This document shows, piece by piece, positions 39,317 through 47,328 of a DNA stretch of 49,380 nt (positions are counted from its first letter, which is position 1; every line of letters begins with the position of its first letter). Both the position numbers and the translations under genes were made by a program. The stretch spans positions 84,514 to 133,893 of the forward strand of contig NZ_KE383854.1 in NCBI RefSeq assembly GCF_000422485.1. The letters are read 5' to 3'. The stretch comes from Paenibacillus pasadenensis DSM 19293. GTDB lineage: Bacteria > Bacillota > Bacilli > Paenibacillales > Paenibacillaceae. Under the pieces are notes generated by a model. The model saw nothing but the letters and a program-made list of their open reading frames with translations. It made no database searches and was not told where the DNA came from.

Positions 39317-40384
39317 ATGGAAGCGAGCGTATCCATCCTTTTCACCCCCGACATCCTCGCCCGCGCCGCCGAGGCGTTCGGCCTGCAGGGAGAGCCTCGC
39401 AAGCTGGGCGACTTCGAAAACTACCTCTTCGAGCTGGAGGATCGCGAGGGCGATCCGGCGATTCTGCGCCTCACCCACAGCAGCCACCGCAGCGCGGAGC
39501 AGGTGGAGGAAGAGCTCCGCTGGCTGCGCCATCTGGCCGCCTCAGGGCTGGAAGCGGACGTCGCCGCCTGCGAGCCCGCGCTCTCCGGCGAGTGGGTCGT
39601 GCCGCTGGAGGCTGCGGACGGCAGCCGGTTCTACGCCAGCCGCTTCCGCAAGGCGCCCGGCGCCCGCGCCGCGGCCGGGCCGGACGGCTGGAATCCGGCG
39701 CTCGTGCGCGAGTGGGGCGCCGTCACCGGTCGCCTGCATCGGGCCAGCGCCTCGTATGAAGCTCATCATCCGCGCCATCATTGGCATGAGGAGGAGCTGA
39801 CCGTGAGCCGCGGCCAGTACCTGGACGGCGAGCCGGAGCTGCTGGACCGGTTCGAAGAGGTGCTGGAGGAGCTGCGGCGGCTGCCGCTAGCGGACGACAG
39901 CTACGGCCTCATCCACGGCGATATCCACCAAGGCAACTTCCACGCGCATGAAGGCAAGCTGACGGTGTTCGACTTCGACGACGCGGAGTACAACTGGTTC
40001 GTGCACGATCTGGCGATCCCGCTGTACTACGCGCTCGGCGGAGCGGCGGTGCAGCAGCTGCCGGAGGTCGAGCGGGAGGCGTACGCGGCTGCGTTTTTCC
40101 AGCCTTTTTACGAAGGCTACGCCTCCGAGCATGAGCTGGGCCTGGACTGGCTGGACCGGATCGGGCTGTTCATGCGCATGCGGGACCTCGTCCTCTACAC
40201 CGTGCTGGCCAAGAAGCTCGACGAGTCGGAAAAGGTCGGCCGCATGGCCGACTGGATCGCCGAGATCCGCGCCCGCATCGTCGCCGGCGAGCCGATCTCC
40301 AAGCTCGACTTCCGCGCGCTGGCCGTCGAAGCGGCGGGGCAGCCGGCTCCGGCGGCCAAGGCGGCATCGGAACGGAAGGACTGA
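39317..40384 (+). CDS. Aminoglycoside-phosphotransferase-fold kinase
   Basis: A 355-aa protein with the APH/choline-kinase fold. The Brenner-type catalytic loop is LIHGDIHQGNF (Asp199 and Asn204 region) and the metal-binding loop is VFDFDDAEYNWFVHDLAIPLYY. The N-terminus (LGDFENYLFELE, AILRLTHSS) supplies the ATP-binding Lys/Arg region. The length and WFVHDLA motif fit the homoserine-kinase-II/SrkA-like group of uncharacterised Firmicute phosphotransferases more than true antibiotic-resistance enzymes. CAGGAG lies 9 bp before the ATG at 39317. The GrpB gene starts 1 bp after the stop, so both are co-translated. The substrate is unknown. Confidence 0.87.
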   Translation: MEASVSILFTPDILARAAEAFGLQGEPRKLGDFENYLFELEDREGDPAILRLTHSSHRSAEQVEEELRWLRHLAASGLEADVAACEPALSGEWVVPLEAADGSRFYASRFRKAPGARAAAGPDGWNPALVREWGAVTGRLHRASASYEAHHPRHHWHEEELTVSRGQYLDGEPELLDRFEEVLEELRRLPLADDSYGLIHGDIHQGNFHAHEGKLTVFDFDDAEYNWFVHDLAIPLYYALGGAAVQQLPEVEREAYAAAFFQPFYEGYASEHELGLDWLDRIGLFMRMRDLVLYTVLAKKLDESEKVGRMADWIAEIRARIVAGEPISKLDFRALAVEAAGQPAPAAKAASERKD

Positions 40385-40385
40385 C

Positions 40386-40874
40386 ATGGAGCGGATGTCG
40401 CTGAGCCGCGATCCGGCTCTGTTCGAGCGGGCGGAGGCGGCCTTCCGCCGGGAAGCCGCCCGCATCCGCGAGCTGCTGCCGGACGCGGACGTCCAGCATA
40501 TCGGCAGCACGGCGGTGCCGGGCAGCCGGACCAAGGGCGACCTCGACCTGCAGGTGCGCGTTCCGCAGGAGCGCATGGCGGAGGCGGAGGCCGCGCTGGA
40601 GAGGCTTTACGACGATAACGAGGGCAGCGGCCGGACGGAGAGCTTCCGCTCGTTCAAGCGCGACGACGCCGATCCGCCGCTCGGCGTGCAGCTGACGGCG
40701 ATCGGGTCGGACATGGATTTTTTCGCGCAGCTCCGGGACGCGCTGGCGGCCGATCCGCAGCTGCGCGAGCGGTACGACGCGCTCAAGCTCCGGTTCGACG
40801 GCGAGAGCATGGACGAGTACCGCGAGGCCAAGGCGGCGTTTTTCGCGGAAATTTTGGGTAGGGGGGCGAATTAG
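40386..40874 (+). CDS. GrpB-family nucleotidyltransferase-fold protein
   Basis: A 162-aa protein of the GrpB/DUF426 family, a minimal nucleotidyltransferase fold. The defining motif is VQHIGSTAVPGSRTKGDLDL (about residues 36-55), with the Gly-Ser and the Asp-x-Asp metal pair. Later motifs are PLGVQLTAIGSDMDFF and YREAKAAFFAEIL. Many homologues are found beside or fused to dephospho-CoA kinase or GNAT genes; the activity is unproven. The ATG follows the phosphotransferase TGA by 1 bp with GGAAGGA upstream. The repeat array follows; its last unit can act as the terminator. Confidence 0.87.
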   Translation: MERMSLSRDPALFERAEAAFRREAARIRELLPDADVQHIGSTAVPGSRTKGDLDLQVRVPQERMAEAEAALERLYDDNEGSGRTESFRSFKRDDADPPLGVQLTAIGSDMDFFAQLRDALAADPQLRERYDALKLRFDGESMDEYREAKAAFFAEILGRGAN

Positions 40875-40942
40875 TCTTCGGGCGAAAGAATATGCCCTTC
40901 GTCTAGGAGCACCGTGCCCTCCTACGTCCCGCCGAACGCCCG

Positions 40943-41280
40943 ATCCAAGGCACAAATCTGCCCTGGATCCGCTGGAATCCCGCCGAACAGCCCAATCCAA
41001 GGCACAAACCTGCCCTGGATCCGCCGGAATCCCGCCGATCGGCCCGATCCAAGGCACAAATCTGCCTTGGATCCGCCGGAATCCCGCCGAACGGCCCAAT
41101 CCAAGGCACAAACCTGCCCTGGATCCCTGGGAATCCCGCCGAACAGCCCGATCCAAGGCACAAACCTGCCCTGGATCTGCCGGAATCCCGCCGAACAGCC
41201 CAATCCAAGGCACAAACCTGCCCTGGATCCCTGGGAATACCGCCGAACAGCCCGATCCAAGGCACAAATCTGCCTTGGAT
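40943..41280. repeat. Seven-copy 52-bp repeat array, each unit with a hairpin
   Basis: The start ATCCAAGGCACAAA recurs at 40943, 40995, 41047, 41099, 41151, 41203 and 41255, an exact 52-bp period, with a partial linker before the first. Each unit is a 26-bp hairpin (ATCCAAGGCA, 6-base loop, TGCC(C/T)TGGAT) plus a 26-bp linker of the CCGGAATCCCGCCGAACAGCCC type. The arms pair perfectly in units three and seven. In the others the single change would be a G-U pair if transcribed from the minus strand. The period is not a multiple of three, so the open frames seen across it are not likely genes. Confidence 0.92.
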
Positions 41281-41285
41281 TTTTT
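41255..41285 (+). terminator. Last array unit as intrinsic terminator
   Basis: The seventh hairpin (41255-41264 with 41271-41280, 10 bp, perfect) is directly followed by a T-run through 41285. It should end plus-strand transcripts from the phosphotransferase/GrpB pair. Confidence 0.7.
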
Positions 41286-41463
41286 CCATGCCTCCAAAAC
41301 CTGTCCGCCGAACCGCGCAGCCCGTCCTCGCATCCGGCCTGTACGGGCAAGGCAGCGCGCCGCGCCGGTAACCGCTCGCTCCTTCTTGCCAATAGGCGAA
41401 GAACCGATCAAGCCAAGCGCCATCCCTAAGGCCAAGCCCGCCGCCAAGCCTGCCGCCAATCTT

Positions 41464-41492
41464 TTATTTCTAAGATAGAGTTGGGGTATACT
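41464..41492 (+). promoter_or_regulatory. Promoter of second ABC exporter operon
   Basis: TTATTT (41464-41469), a 17-bp spacer, TATACT (41487-41492). GGGAGGTG follows at 41515, with the ATG at 41536. Confidence 0.5.
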
Positions 41493-41535
41493 GGTAGCAT
41501 AGAGACCATCATCTGGGAGGTGCACCACTCGACTC

Positions 41536-43260
41536 ATGGACAAGGTTCTGTCATCGCTGGGCAAGTACCGGCTGTCGGCCGGCGTCGCCCTCTTCATGAT
41601 GCTGCTGGAGCTGGCCGTCGAGCTCTCGCAGCCGTTCATCATCTCGCGCATCATCGACGCGGGCATCCGCGCCGGCGACACCGGCGTCGTCTGGATGTGG
41701 GGCGGCGTGCTGGCCGGAGGCGCGCTGCTGGCGTTCGCGGCAGGCATCATCGGTTCCTACTATGCGGCCTACGCCGCCCAAGGCTTCGGCTACGACCTGC
41801 GCGAGCGGCTCTATGCCAAGGTGCAAGGCTTCGCCTTCGAGACGTTCAGCCGCTTCGCCTCTTCCTCGCTCATCACGCGCCTGACCGGCGACGTGAGCCA
41901 GGTGCAGGAGACGATCTTCATGGCGCTGCGCTTCATGACGCGCATCCCGCTCGTCGTTGCTGGAAGCGTCATCATGGCGATGGTCGTCAACCTCAAGCTC
42001 GGCCTCATGCTGGCGGCGAGCGTGCCGCCGCTGCTGCTGTTCGTCTGGTGGATGATCCGGCGCGCGGGCCGCTTGTTCCAGCTGGTGCAGCAGCGGCTTG
42101 ACCGGGTCAACGGCGTCATTCAGGAAAATCTGACCGGCATCCGCCTCATCCGCGTCTTCGTCCGCATGGACCAGGAGAACCGCCGCTTCCGCGAGGCGAG
42201 CGGCGAGCTCATGCGCGGCACCGTCGGCGCGCTGCGGCTGACCGAGACGACGCTGCCGTTCATCATGCTGCTCGTCAACGCGGCGATCCTCGCGATCCTC
42301 TGGTTCGGCCGGCTCGACATCGCCTCCGGCACGGCGACCGAGGGCGAGACCGTCGCCGTCGTCAACTACGCGCTGCGCACGATCGGCGCGATGAGCATGC
42401 TCGCGTGGATCGCCGCGATGTTCTCGCGCGCGGGCGCCTCGGCGGGCCGCATCCGCGAGGTGCTGCGCTCGGGCGACGCCGCCTCCAGCGCCGAGCGCGC
42501 GGGCGTCGAGCGACTCGCCGGCGCGGATGTCGAATTCAAAGACGTCTCCTTCACCTATCCGGACAGCGACCGGGCGACGCTGGAGGACATCTCGTTCCGC
42601 GCGCCGGCCGGCTCGCGGATCGCCATCCTCGGCGCGACCGGCTCCGGCAAGTCGGCGCTCGCCCAGCTGCTGCTGCGGCTGTACGACGCGGACGCGGGCG
42701 AGGTGCGCGTCGGCGGGACCGACGTCCGCCGGCTCGACGTGCGCTCGCTGCGCGGGAGCATCGGGTACGTGCCGCAGGAAGCGGTGCTGTTTTCCGGCAC
42801 GGTGCGCGAAAACATCGCCTGGGGCCGCCCCGAGGCGACCGACGCGCAGATCGCCGAGGCCGCCCGCGCCGCCCAGCTGCACGAGACGATCCTGAACCTG
42901 CCGCAGGGCTACGAGACGCGGCTCGGCCAGCGCGGCGTCAACCTGTCCGGCGGCCAGAAGCAGCGGCTGTCGATCGCCCGCGCGCTCGTGCGCGAGCCGC
43001 AGCTGCTCGTCCTCGACGACAGCACGAGCGCGCTCGACGTCAAGACCGAGGCCGCGCTGCTCGGCGAGCTTGAGGCGCTGCGCTGCACGACGTTCCTCAT
43101 CACCCAGAAGATCGCATCGACCGCTTCGGCGGATCTCATCCTGCTGCTCGACGAAGGGCGCCTGATCGCGTCCGGCACGCATGCGGAGCTGCTGCGCGGC
43201 TCCGGCCTGTACCGCCGCATCGTGGAGTCGCAAGCGGGAAAGGAGGCGCGCCATGCGTGA
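41536..43260 (+). CDS. ABC exporter subunit with degenerate ATPase site
   Basis: A 574-aa half-exporter of type I fold: six membrane helices (about 1-310), then a nucleotide-binding domain with Walker A GATGSGKSA (about residue 366), Q-loop YVPQEAVLF, signature NLSGGQKQRLS and Walker B LLVLDDSTSALD (about 491). As in the exporter at 1266, the catalytic Glu is Asp and the switch His is Gln (LITQKIAST), marking the non-catalytic member of a heterodimer. GGGAGGTG is the only ribosome binding site nearby, about 15 bp from the ATG, a long spacing. It overlaps the partner gene by 8 bp. The substrate is unknown. Confidence 0.92.
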   Translation: MDKVLSSLGKYRLSAGVALFMMLLELAVELSQPFIISRIIDAGIRAGDTGVVWMWGGVLAGGALLAFAAGIIGSYYAAYAAQGFGYDLRERLYAKVQGFAFETFSRFASSSLITRLTGDVSQVQETIFMALRFMTRIPLVVAGSVIMAMVVNLKLGLMLAASVPPLLLFVWWMIRRAGRLFQLVQQRLDRVNGVIQENLTGIRLIRVFVRMDQENRRFREASGELMRGTVGALRLTETTLPFIMLLVNAAILAILWFGRLDIASGTATEGETVAVVNYALRTIGAMSMLAWIAAMFSRAGASAGRIREVLRSGDAASSAERAGVERLAGADVEFKDVSFTYPDSDRATLEDISFRAPAGSRIAILGATGSGKSALAQLLLRLYDADAGEVRVGGTDVRRLDVRSLRGSIGYVPQEAVLFSGTVRENIAWGRPEATDAQIAEAARAAQLHETILNLPQGYETRLGQRGVNLSGGQKQRLSIARALVREPQLLVLDDSTSALDVKTEAALLGELEALRCTTFLITQKIASTASADLILLLDEGRLIASGTHAELLRGSGLYRRIVESQAGKEARHA

Positions 43261-45223
43261 ACGATGGCTGGACCCGTTCCGCGTCCCCCAGCCGGAGACA
43301 GACTCTGCCGCCTCCATGCCGGAGGCGGCGCAAGGCGGCGGCCATCGCGGCGGCACGCGCCCCAAGGCCCGCGCGAAAAACATGTCCGGCACGCTGCGGC
43401 GGCTATGGGGCTACCTGGCGGAGCGCAAGCTCAAGCTGACGGCCGTACTGGCGCTCGTCGCGCTCAGCTCCGGCCTCGCGCTGCTCGGGCCGTACCTCGT
43501 CGGCCAGGCGGTCGACCTTTATCTCGATGAAGGCGCGGCGAACGCGCCCGATTTTCCATGGGGATGGTTCCTGCTGCTGCTCGGCGGGGTGTACGTGCTG
43601 ACCTCGGCCGTCTCCTGGACGCACAACGTCTGGATGATCTCGATCGCGCAGGAGACGGTGTACCGGCTGCGGACCGACCTGTTCGCGCATCTGCACCGGC
43701 TGCCGATCACGTTCTACGGGCGGCGCCAGCAGGGCGAGATCATGAGCCGCCTGACCAACGACATCGAGAACGTCAGCGGCACGCTCAACAGCTCGGCGAT
43801 TCAGATCTTCTCCAGCGTGCTGACGCTCGTCGGCACCGTCTCGGTCATGCTGTGGCTGAGCCCGCTGCTGACGCTGCTGACGTTCACGGTCGTGCCGCTT
43901 ATGTTCATCGGCATCCGCTGGATCACCCGCCGCACCGGCCCGCTGTTCAAGGTGCGCCAGCGCAGCCTCGGCGAGCTCAACGGCTACATCGAGGAGACGC
44001 TGTCCGGCCAGCGCATCATCAAGGCGTTCTCCCAGGAGGAGCGCGTCCAGGGCGAGTTCCGCGCGCGCAACGAAGGCATCCGCGCCGCCGGCTTCTGGGC
44101 GCAGACGATCTCCGGGTTCATCCCCAAGGTGATGAACAGCCTCAACAACCTCAGCTTCGCCATCGTCGCCGGCATCGGCGGCATCCTGGCCACGCGGGAC
44201 GTCATCACGGTCGGCACGATCATCGTGTTCGCCGAGTATTCCCGCCAGTTCACGAGGCCGCTCAACGACCTGGCCAACCAGTGGAACACGCTGCTGTCGG
44301 CGATCGCGGGGGCGGAGCGGGTGTTCGAGATCATGGACGAGGACACGGAGGAAAAGGAAGACGGCGCGGCGCAGCCGATCGAGCGCGTCTTGGGGGAAGT
44401 GCGGTTCGAGCACGTCGGCTTCGCGTACGACGAGGGCAAGCCGATCCTTTCCGGCGTCAGCTTCACGGCTCGGCCGGGCGAGATGATCGCGCTCGTCGGT
44501 CCGACCGGCGCGGGCAAGACGACGCTCATCAACCTGCTGTCGCGGTTCTATGAGCCGACGGAGGGACGGATCACGCTCGACGGCCGCGACCTGGCGTCGA
44601 TCCGGCGCGACAGCCTGCGCTCGCAGATGGCGTTCGTGCTGCAGGACTCGTTCCTGTTCGAGGGCACGATCCGCGAGAACATCCGCTACGGCCGGCTGGA
44701 CGCCACCGACGCCGAGGTCGAGGAGGCCGCCAAGCTGGCCAACGCCCACAGCTTCATCGTGCGCCTCAAGGGCGGCTACAACAAGCGGCTGAGCGCGGAC
44801 GGCAGCGGCATCAGCAGCGGCCAGCGCCAGCTGCTCGCGATCGCGAGGGCGATTTTGGCCGATCCGTCCATGCTCGTGCTCGACGAGGCGACGAGCAGCA
44901 TCGACACGGTGACGGAGATCAAGATCCAGGAAGGGCTGCAGCGGCTCATGCAGGGCCGCACGAGCTTCGTCATCGCGCACCGGCTCGGCACGATCCGCGA
45001 GGCGGACCGCATCCTCGTGCTCAAGGACGGCCGCCTGCTGGAGCACGGCTCGCATGACGAGCTGCTGGCGCAGGACGGCTTTTACGCCGAGCTGTACCGC
45101 AGCACGCAGCGCGGCGAGTCGGTCGACAGCGCCAGCGAGTCGGCGGGGTCGAGGGTGTCGGAGGCGGCGGAGGCGGACGTGCAAGCCGCCGGCTCCGGTC
45201 CGAAGCGCAGCTCTTTCAAATGA
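43253..45223 (+). CDS. ABC exporter subunit with catalytic ATPase site
   Basis: A 656-aa partner half-exporter. A 45-residue hydrophilic leader is followed by six membrane helices and a nucleotide-binding domain with Walker A GPTGAGKTT (about residue 415), Walker B MLVLDEATSSID with catalytic Glu (about 542) and His in VIAHRLGT. The signature is degenerate (ISSGQRQ), complementing the degenerate site of its partner. The C-terminus has about 40 Ser/Ala-rich residues. The ATG at 43253 overlaps the first gene's TGA (ATGCGTGA) with AAGGAGG upstream. No regulator gene is adjacent, unlike the exporter at 1-5 kb. Confidence 0.92.
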   Translation: MRERWLDPFRVPQPETDSAASMPEAAQGGGHRGGTRPKARAKNMSGTLRRLWGYLAERKLKLTAVLALVALSSGLALLGPYLVGQAVDLYLDEGAANAPDFPWGWFLLLLGGVYVLTSAVSWTHNVWMISIAQETVYRLRTDLFAHLHRLPITFYGRRQQGEIMSRLTNDIENVSGTLNSSAIQIFSSVLTLVGTVSVMLWLSPLLTLLTFTVVPLMFIGIRWITRRTGPLFKVRQRSLGELNGYIEETLSGQRIIKAFSQEERVQGEFRARNEGIRAAGFWAQTISGFIPKVMNSLNNLSFAIVAGIGGILATRDVITVGTIIVFAEYSRQFTRPLNDLANQWNTLLSAIAGAERVFEIMDEDTEEKEDGAAQPIERVLGEVRFEHVGFAYDEGKPILSGVSFTARPGEMIALVGPTGAGKTTLINLLSRFYEPTEGRITLDGRDLASIRRDSLRSQMAFVLQDSFLFEGTIRENIRYGRLDATDAEVEEAAKLANAHSFIVRLKGGYNKRLSADGSGISSGQRQLLAIARAILADPSMLVLDEATSSIDTVTEIKIQEGLQRLMQGRTSFVIAHRLGTIREADRILVLKDGRLLEHGSHDELLAQDGFYAELYRSTQRGESVDSASESAGSRVSEAAEADVQAAGSGPKRSSFK

Positions 45224-45238
45224 CGAGGCCAATAGAGA

Positions 45239-45270
45239 AACAGCCGTCCCGGGTTGCCGGGACGGCTGTT
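45239..45270 (+). terminator. Strong hairpin after second ABC exporter
   Basis: A perfect 14-bp stem, 45239-45252 with 45257-45270, and a GTTG loop, 15 bp after the stop codon. There is no T-run (GGTCGTTGCG follows), so it may be a processing or stability hairpin, or a weak terminator. Confidence 0.6.
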
Positions 45271-45478
45271 GGTCGTTGCGGAAAGGGGAGACGACTCGGT
45301 CCATGGGCTCTGTTTCTCAGACCGCCTCAGGCTTCTTCTCTTTTGGACGATCTGTGCCAAAGCGTCGGGTAAAGACATTCTTTTTGGGAACCACTCTAAT
45401 GTACTCTCTTAGGACCCTCGATAAAATAGATATAGGATTTTACGGATTAAATAACTCTTTATAGTTGGAGGAGTGTTG

Positions 45479-46453
45479 TTGAGAAGAGCGGGACTTGTAC
45501 TTTCACTCATGTTTATTATTTCTATAACAGCAATCATCGTAAATTATTTTTCGAAAGATAATCTGACCGTCTTAGAATCTGACGATGGAATAATAGCTGA
45601 ATGGAATAAGAAACCTCTTGATGGAATAGTCACCTCTATTGCTTTTGGAAACTCCATGTTCGTGGGAGTAGGAAATGGGATAATCGTTACTTCCACCAAT
45701 GGAGTTGATTGGAGAAGTATCGTCAATGATTCCGAATTTAATTATAATGAAGTATTAAATGATATTAGATTTGTTGAAAATCAATTCATTGCAGTTGGTA
45801 ATAATGTGATTTATAGATCGTTAGATGGAATCGAATGGGTTAAAGTATTGGAAGACTTTAAAAATCAACGTCATAATGTTGCATATGGAAATGGTGTTTT
45901 TGTTTCTTTGGGACATGGAGGTGTGATGAGATCCAAAGACGGAATATCATGGGATTACGATGAATCCTCCCTATATTGGAGTCCAAGAAGTGATTTATGT
46001 TTTGCAGATGGGAAATTTGTTGCCGTTGGCCCTTATGAAGCATCTACTTCCAAAGACGGCGTTTCATGGGAGACCACGCAATTTCCTTATATGGATGGAG
46101 GAGGGTATCTAACTTCAATTGCATATGGGAATGGAAAGTTTATTGCTATAGGTGGATTAGATGATAATGGAGCTGTTATATGGAGTTCATTAGATGCTAT
46201 AAAGTGGGATCCTGTTTTACGAGTAAAAGATACCTTCCAAAATGGGCATTTTTTTAATAATAATTTTTACTTTGTTGGAAACAATGTAATAATCAATTCT
46301 TCGGACGGTGTTAATTGGAGTATAAAAAATATTCCTAAAAATAAATTCATTTATGACGTTGCCTACGGGAATGGAGGGATAATCGGAGTAGGTAGGTTGG
46401 ATGAAGATATCGAATTTAAGTATAGAGATGTTTCTCTTAAGCTAAATTATTAA
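45479..46453 (+). CDS. AT-rich gene: anchored beta-propeller-like protein with Asp-box-like repeats
   Basis: A 324-aa protein. The N-terminus RRAGLVLSLMFIISITAIIVNYF is a signal or anchor helix, so the rest is probably outside the membrane. Six repeats of about 40-45 residues each end in an S-x-D-G-x-x-W-like motif (TNGVDW, SLDGIEW, SKDGISW, SKDGVSW, SLDAIKW, SSDGVNW), and each is preceded by a (V/I)A(Y/F)GNG.F...G strand pair. This resembles Asp-box propeller proteins, but no catalytic signature is seen. Base composition and codon use are strongly AT-rich compared with every neighbour, suggesting recent acquisition. GGAGGAG (45467-45473) best fits a TTG start at 45479; GTG at 45473 and TTG at 45476 are alternatives. 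I do not know its function. Confidence 0.8.
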   Translation: MRRAGLVLSLMFIISITAIIVNYFSKDNLTVLESDDGIIAEWNKKPLDGIVTSIAFGNSMFVGVGNGIIVTSTNGVDWRSIVNDSEFNYNEVLNDIRFVENQFIAVGNNVIYRSLDGIEWVKVLEDFKNQRHNVAYGNGVFVSLGHGGVMRSKDGISWDYDESSLYWSPRSDLCFADGKFVAVGPYEASTSKDGVSWETTQFPYMDGGGYLTSIAYGNGKFIAIGGLDDNGAVIWSSLDAIKWDPVLRVKDTFQNGHFFNNNFYFVGNNVIINSSDGVNWSIKNIPKNKFIYDVAYGNGGIIGVGRLDEDIEFKYRDVSLKLNY

Positions 46454-46631
46454 CCGCAGCAGGCTGGTGTGCAGGGCGAGTAGGATAAGGACGCTGGCAA
46501 TTTAGGTCACGCTCCACCCCCTTGCTGACTACCGTTTGGAATAAGCTGCTTTAAGTTCGGCGTCTTCGCTGTGCTTCATCATCTGCGTGATCGGAGGGAG
46601 GATAATTCTTCGCAGGGCCGGCGTGCCAGCC

Positions 46632-46937
46632 ATGGCATTTCTTTACGGACTGATGTTCATCTTTTCCATGCTCATCCTGGCTTATGCGATTTTGAGCCAT
46701 CCTCGCAAAGGGGAGGCCGCTCTGTTCGCGCTTCTGCAGCTGCTGCTGCTGAACAGCGTCTACTCGGTGTACAAAATGATGGCGCTGAAGGGCTCGACGG
46801 AAAGCGACAGCTACCTGGTTCTGTTTCGAACGGACTCCTCCGGAGCGGAGAATGCGGCGCTGTTCTCCTTCGCTGCGGCTTTGCTGACGCTGGCGGCCTA
46901 TATGGCGGCACGGACGTCGCGAGCCAATCAGGAATGA
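46632..46937 (+). CDS. Small uncharacterised membrane protein
   Basis: A 101-aa protein with three likely membrane helices: FLYGLMFIFSMLILAYAIL, ALFALLQLLLLNSVYSVYKM and AALFSFAAALLTLAAYMAA. There is a polar loop between the second and third (KGSTESDSYLVLFRTDSSGA). Base composition is back to that of the GC-rich genome. The start is uncertain: ATG 46632 has no good ribosome binding site, while GGAGGGAGG at 46593-46601 could serve a non-ATG start just after it, or the frame may open at GTG 46587. No family is recognised. Confidence 0.55.
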   Translation: MAFLYGLMFIFSMLILAYAILSHPRKGEAALFALLQLLLLNSVYSVYKMMALKGSTESDSYLVLFRTDSSGAENAALFSFAAALLTLAAYMAARTSRANQE

Positions 46938-46963
46938 AGCCGACGACTGGACCCCTTGGATTT

Positions 46964-47148
46964 CTAACGATACGGACGAGCGCTATTCGGCGTTTTTGCG
47001 TGCTTTTTTGAGGCTAACGAAACTGAGAGACGCTATTTGGTTGAAAAAGCCGTGTTTGGAGCGAATTCGGCGGCAATAAGGTCATGTAGGTTCGTTAAAA
47101 TTCAGCGAGGCGAATATTTTACGGAATAAGGCTTGTCAGTATCGTTAG
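46964..47148. repeat. Two direct and two inverted 50-bp repeat units
   Basis: CTAACGA starts direct units at 46964 and 47014 (50-bp period; the second reads TAACGAAACTGAGAGACGCT). Inverted units follow: TTCGTTA at 47091-47097 and TCGTTAG at 47142-47148, 51 bp apart. The layout and the TAACGA...AGACGCT core match the locus at 20418-20610. No gene is visible between 46938 and 47328. Confidence 0.75.
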
Positions 47149-47270
47149 CCCGGAGGCCGAGGGGAGGGAGGCTTCGGCCAAAGGGCAGCTCCGGCCAGCG
47201 GCTGAGCGCGGTCGGCAGCGTCATCAAAAGGCGGTCTGAGCGTATTTCTTTGGGGAATGGCAAAGATAAA

Positions 47271-47303
47271 AAACCGGAATGCCCGAAGGCATCCCGGTTT
47301 TTT
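47271..47303. terminator. Bidirectional terminator after cstA-like gene
   Basis: AAACCGGAATGCC (47271-47283), CGAA loop, GGCATCCCGGTTT (47288-47300). One internal mismatch, with T-runs on both strands. It lies 25 bp past the stop of the minus-strand transporter. Confidence 0.88.
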
Positions 47304-47328
47304 GCTCTGCTTTTCAACCCGTGCCGTC

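Noticed and set aside
40943-41280. CRISPR-like array (26-bp palindromic unit, 26-bp linker, seven copies)
   Set aside because: The linkers are nearly identical rather than unique spacers, and no cas gene is present. It is a tandem repeat.
40903-41429. Open frames in several phases on both strands across the 52-bp array
   Set aside because: The period is not a multiple of three, the frames arise because repeats lack stops, and there is no ribosome binding site. Not genes.
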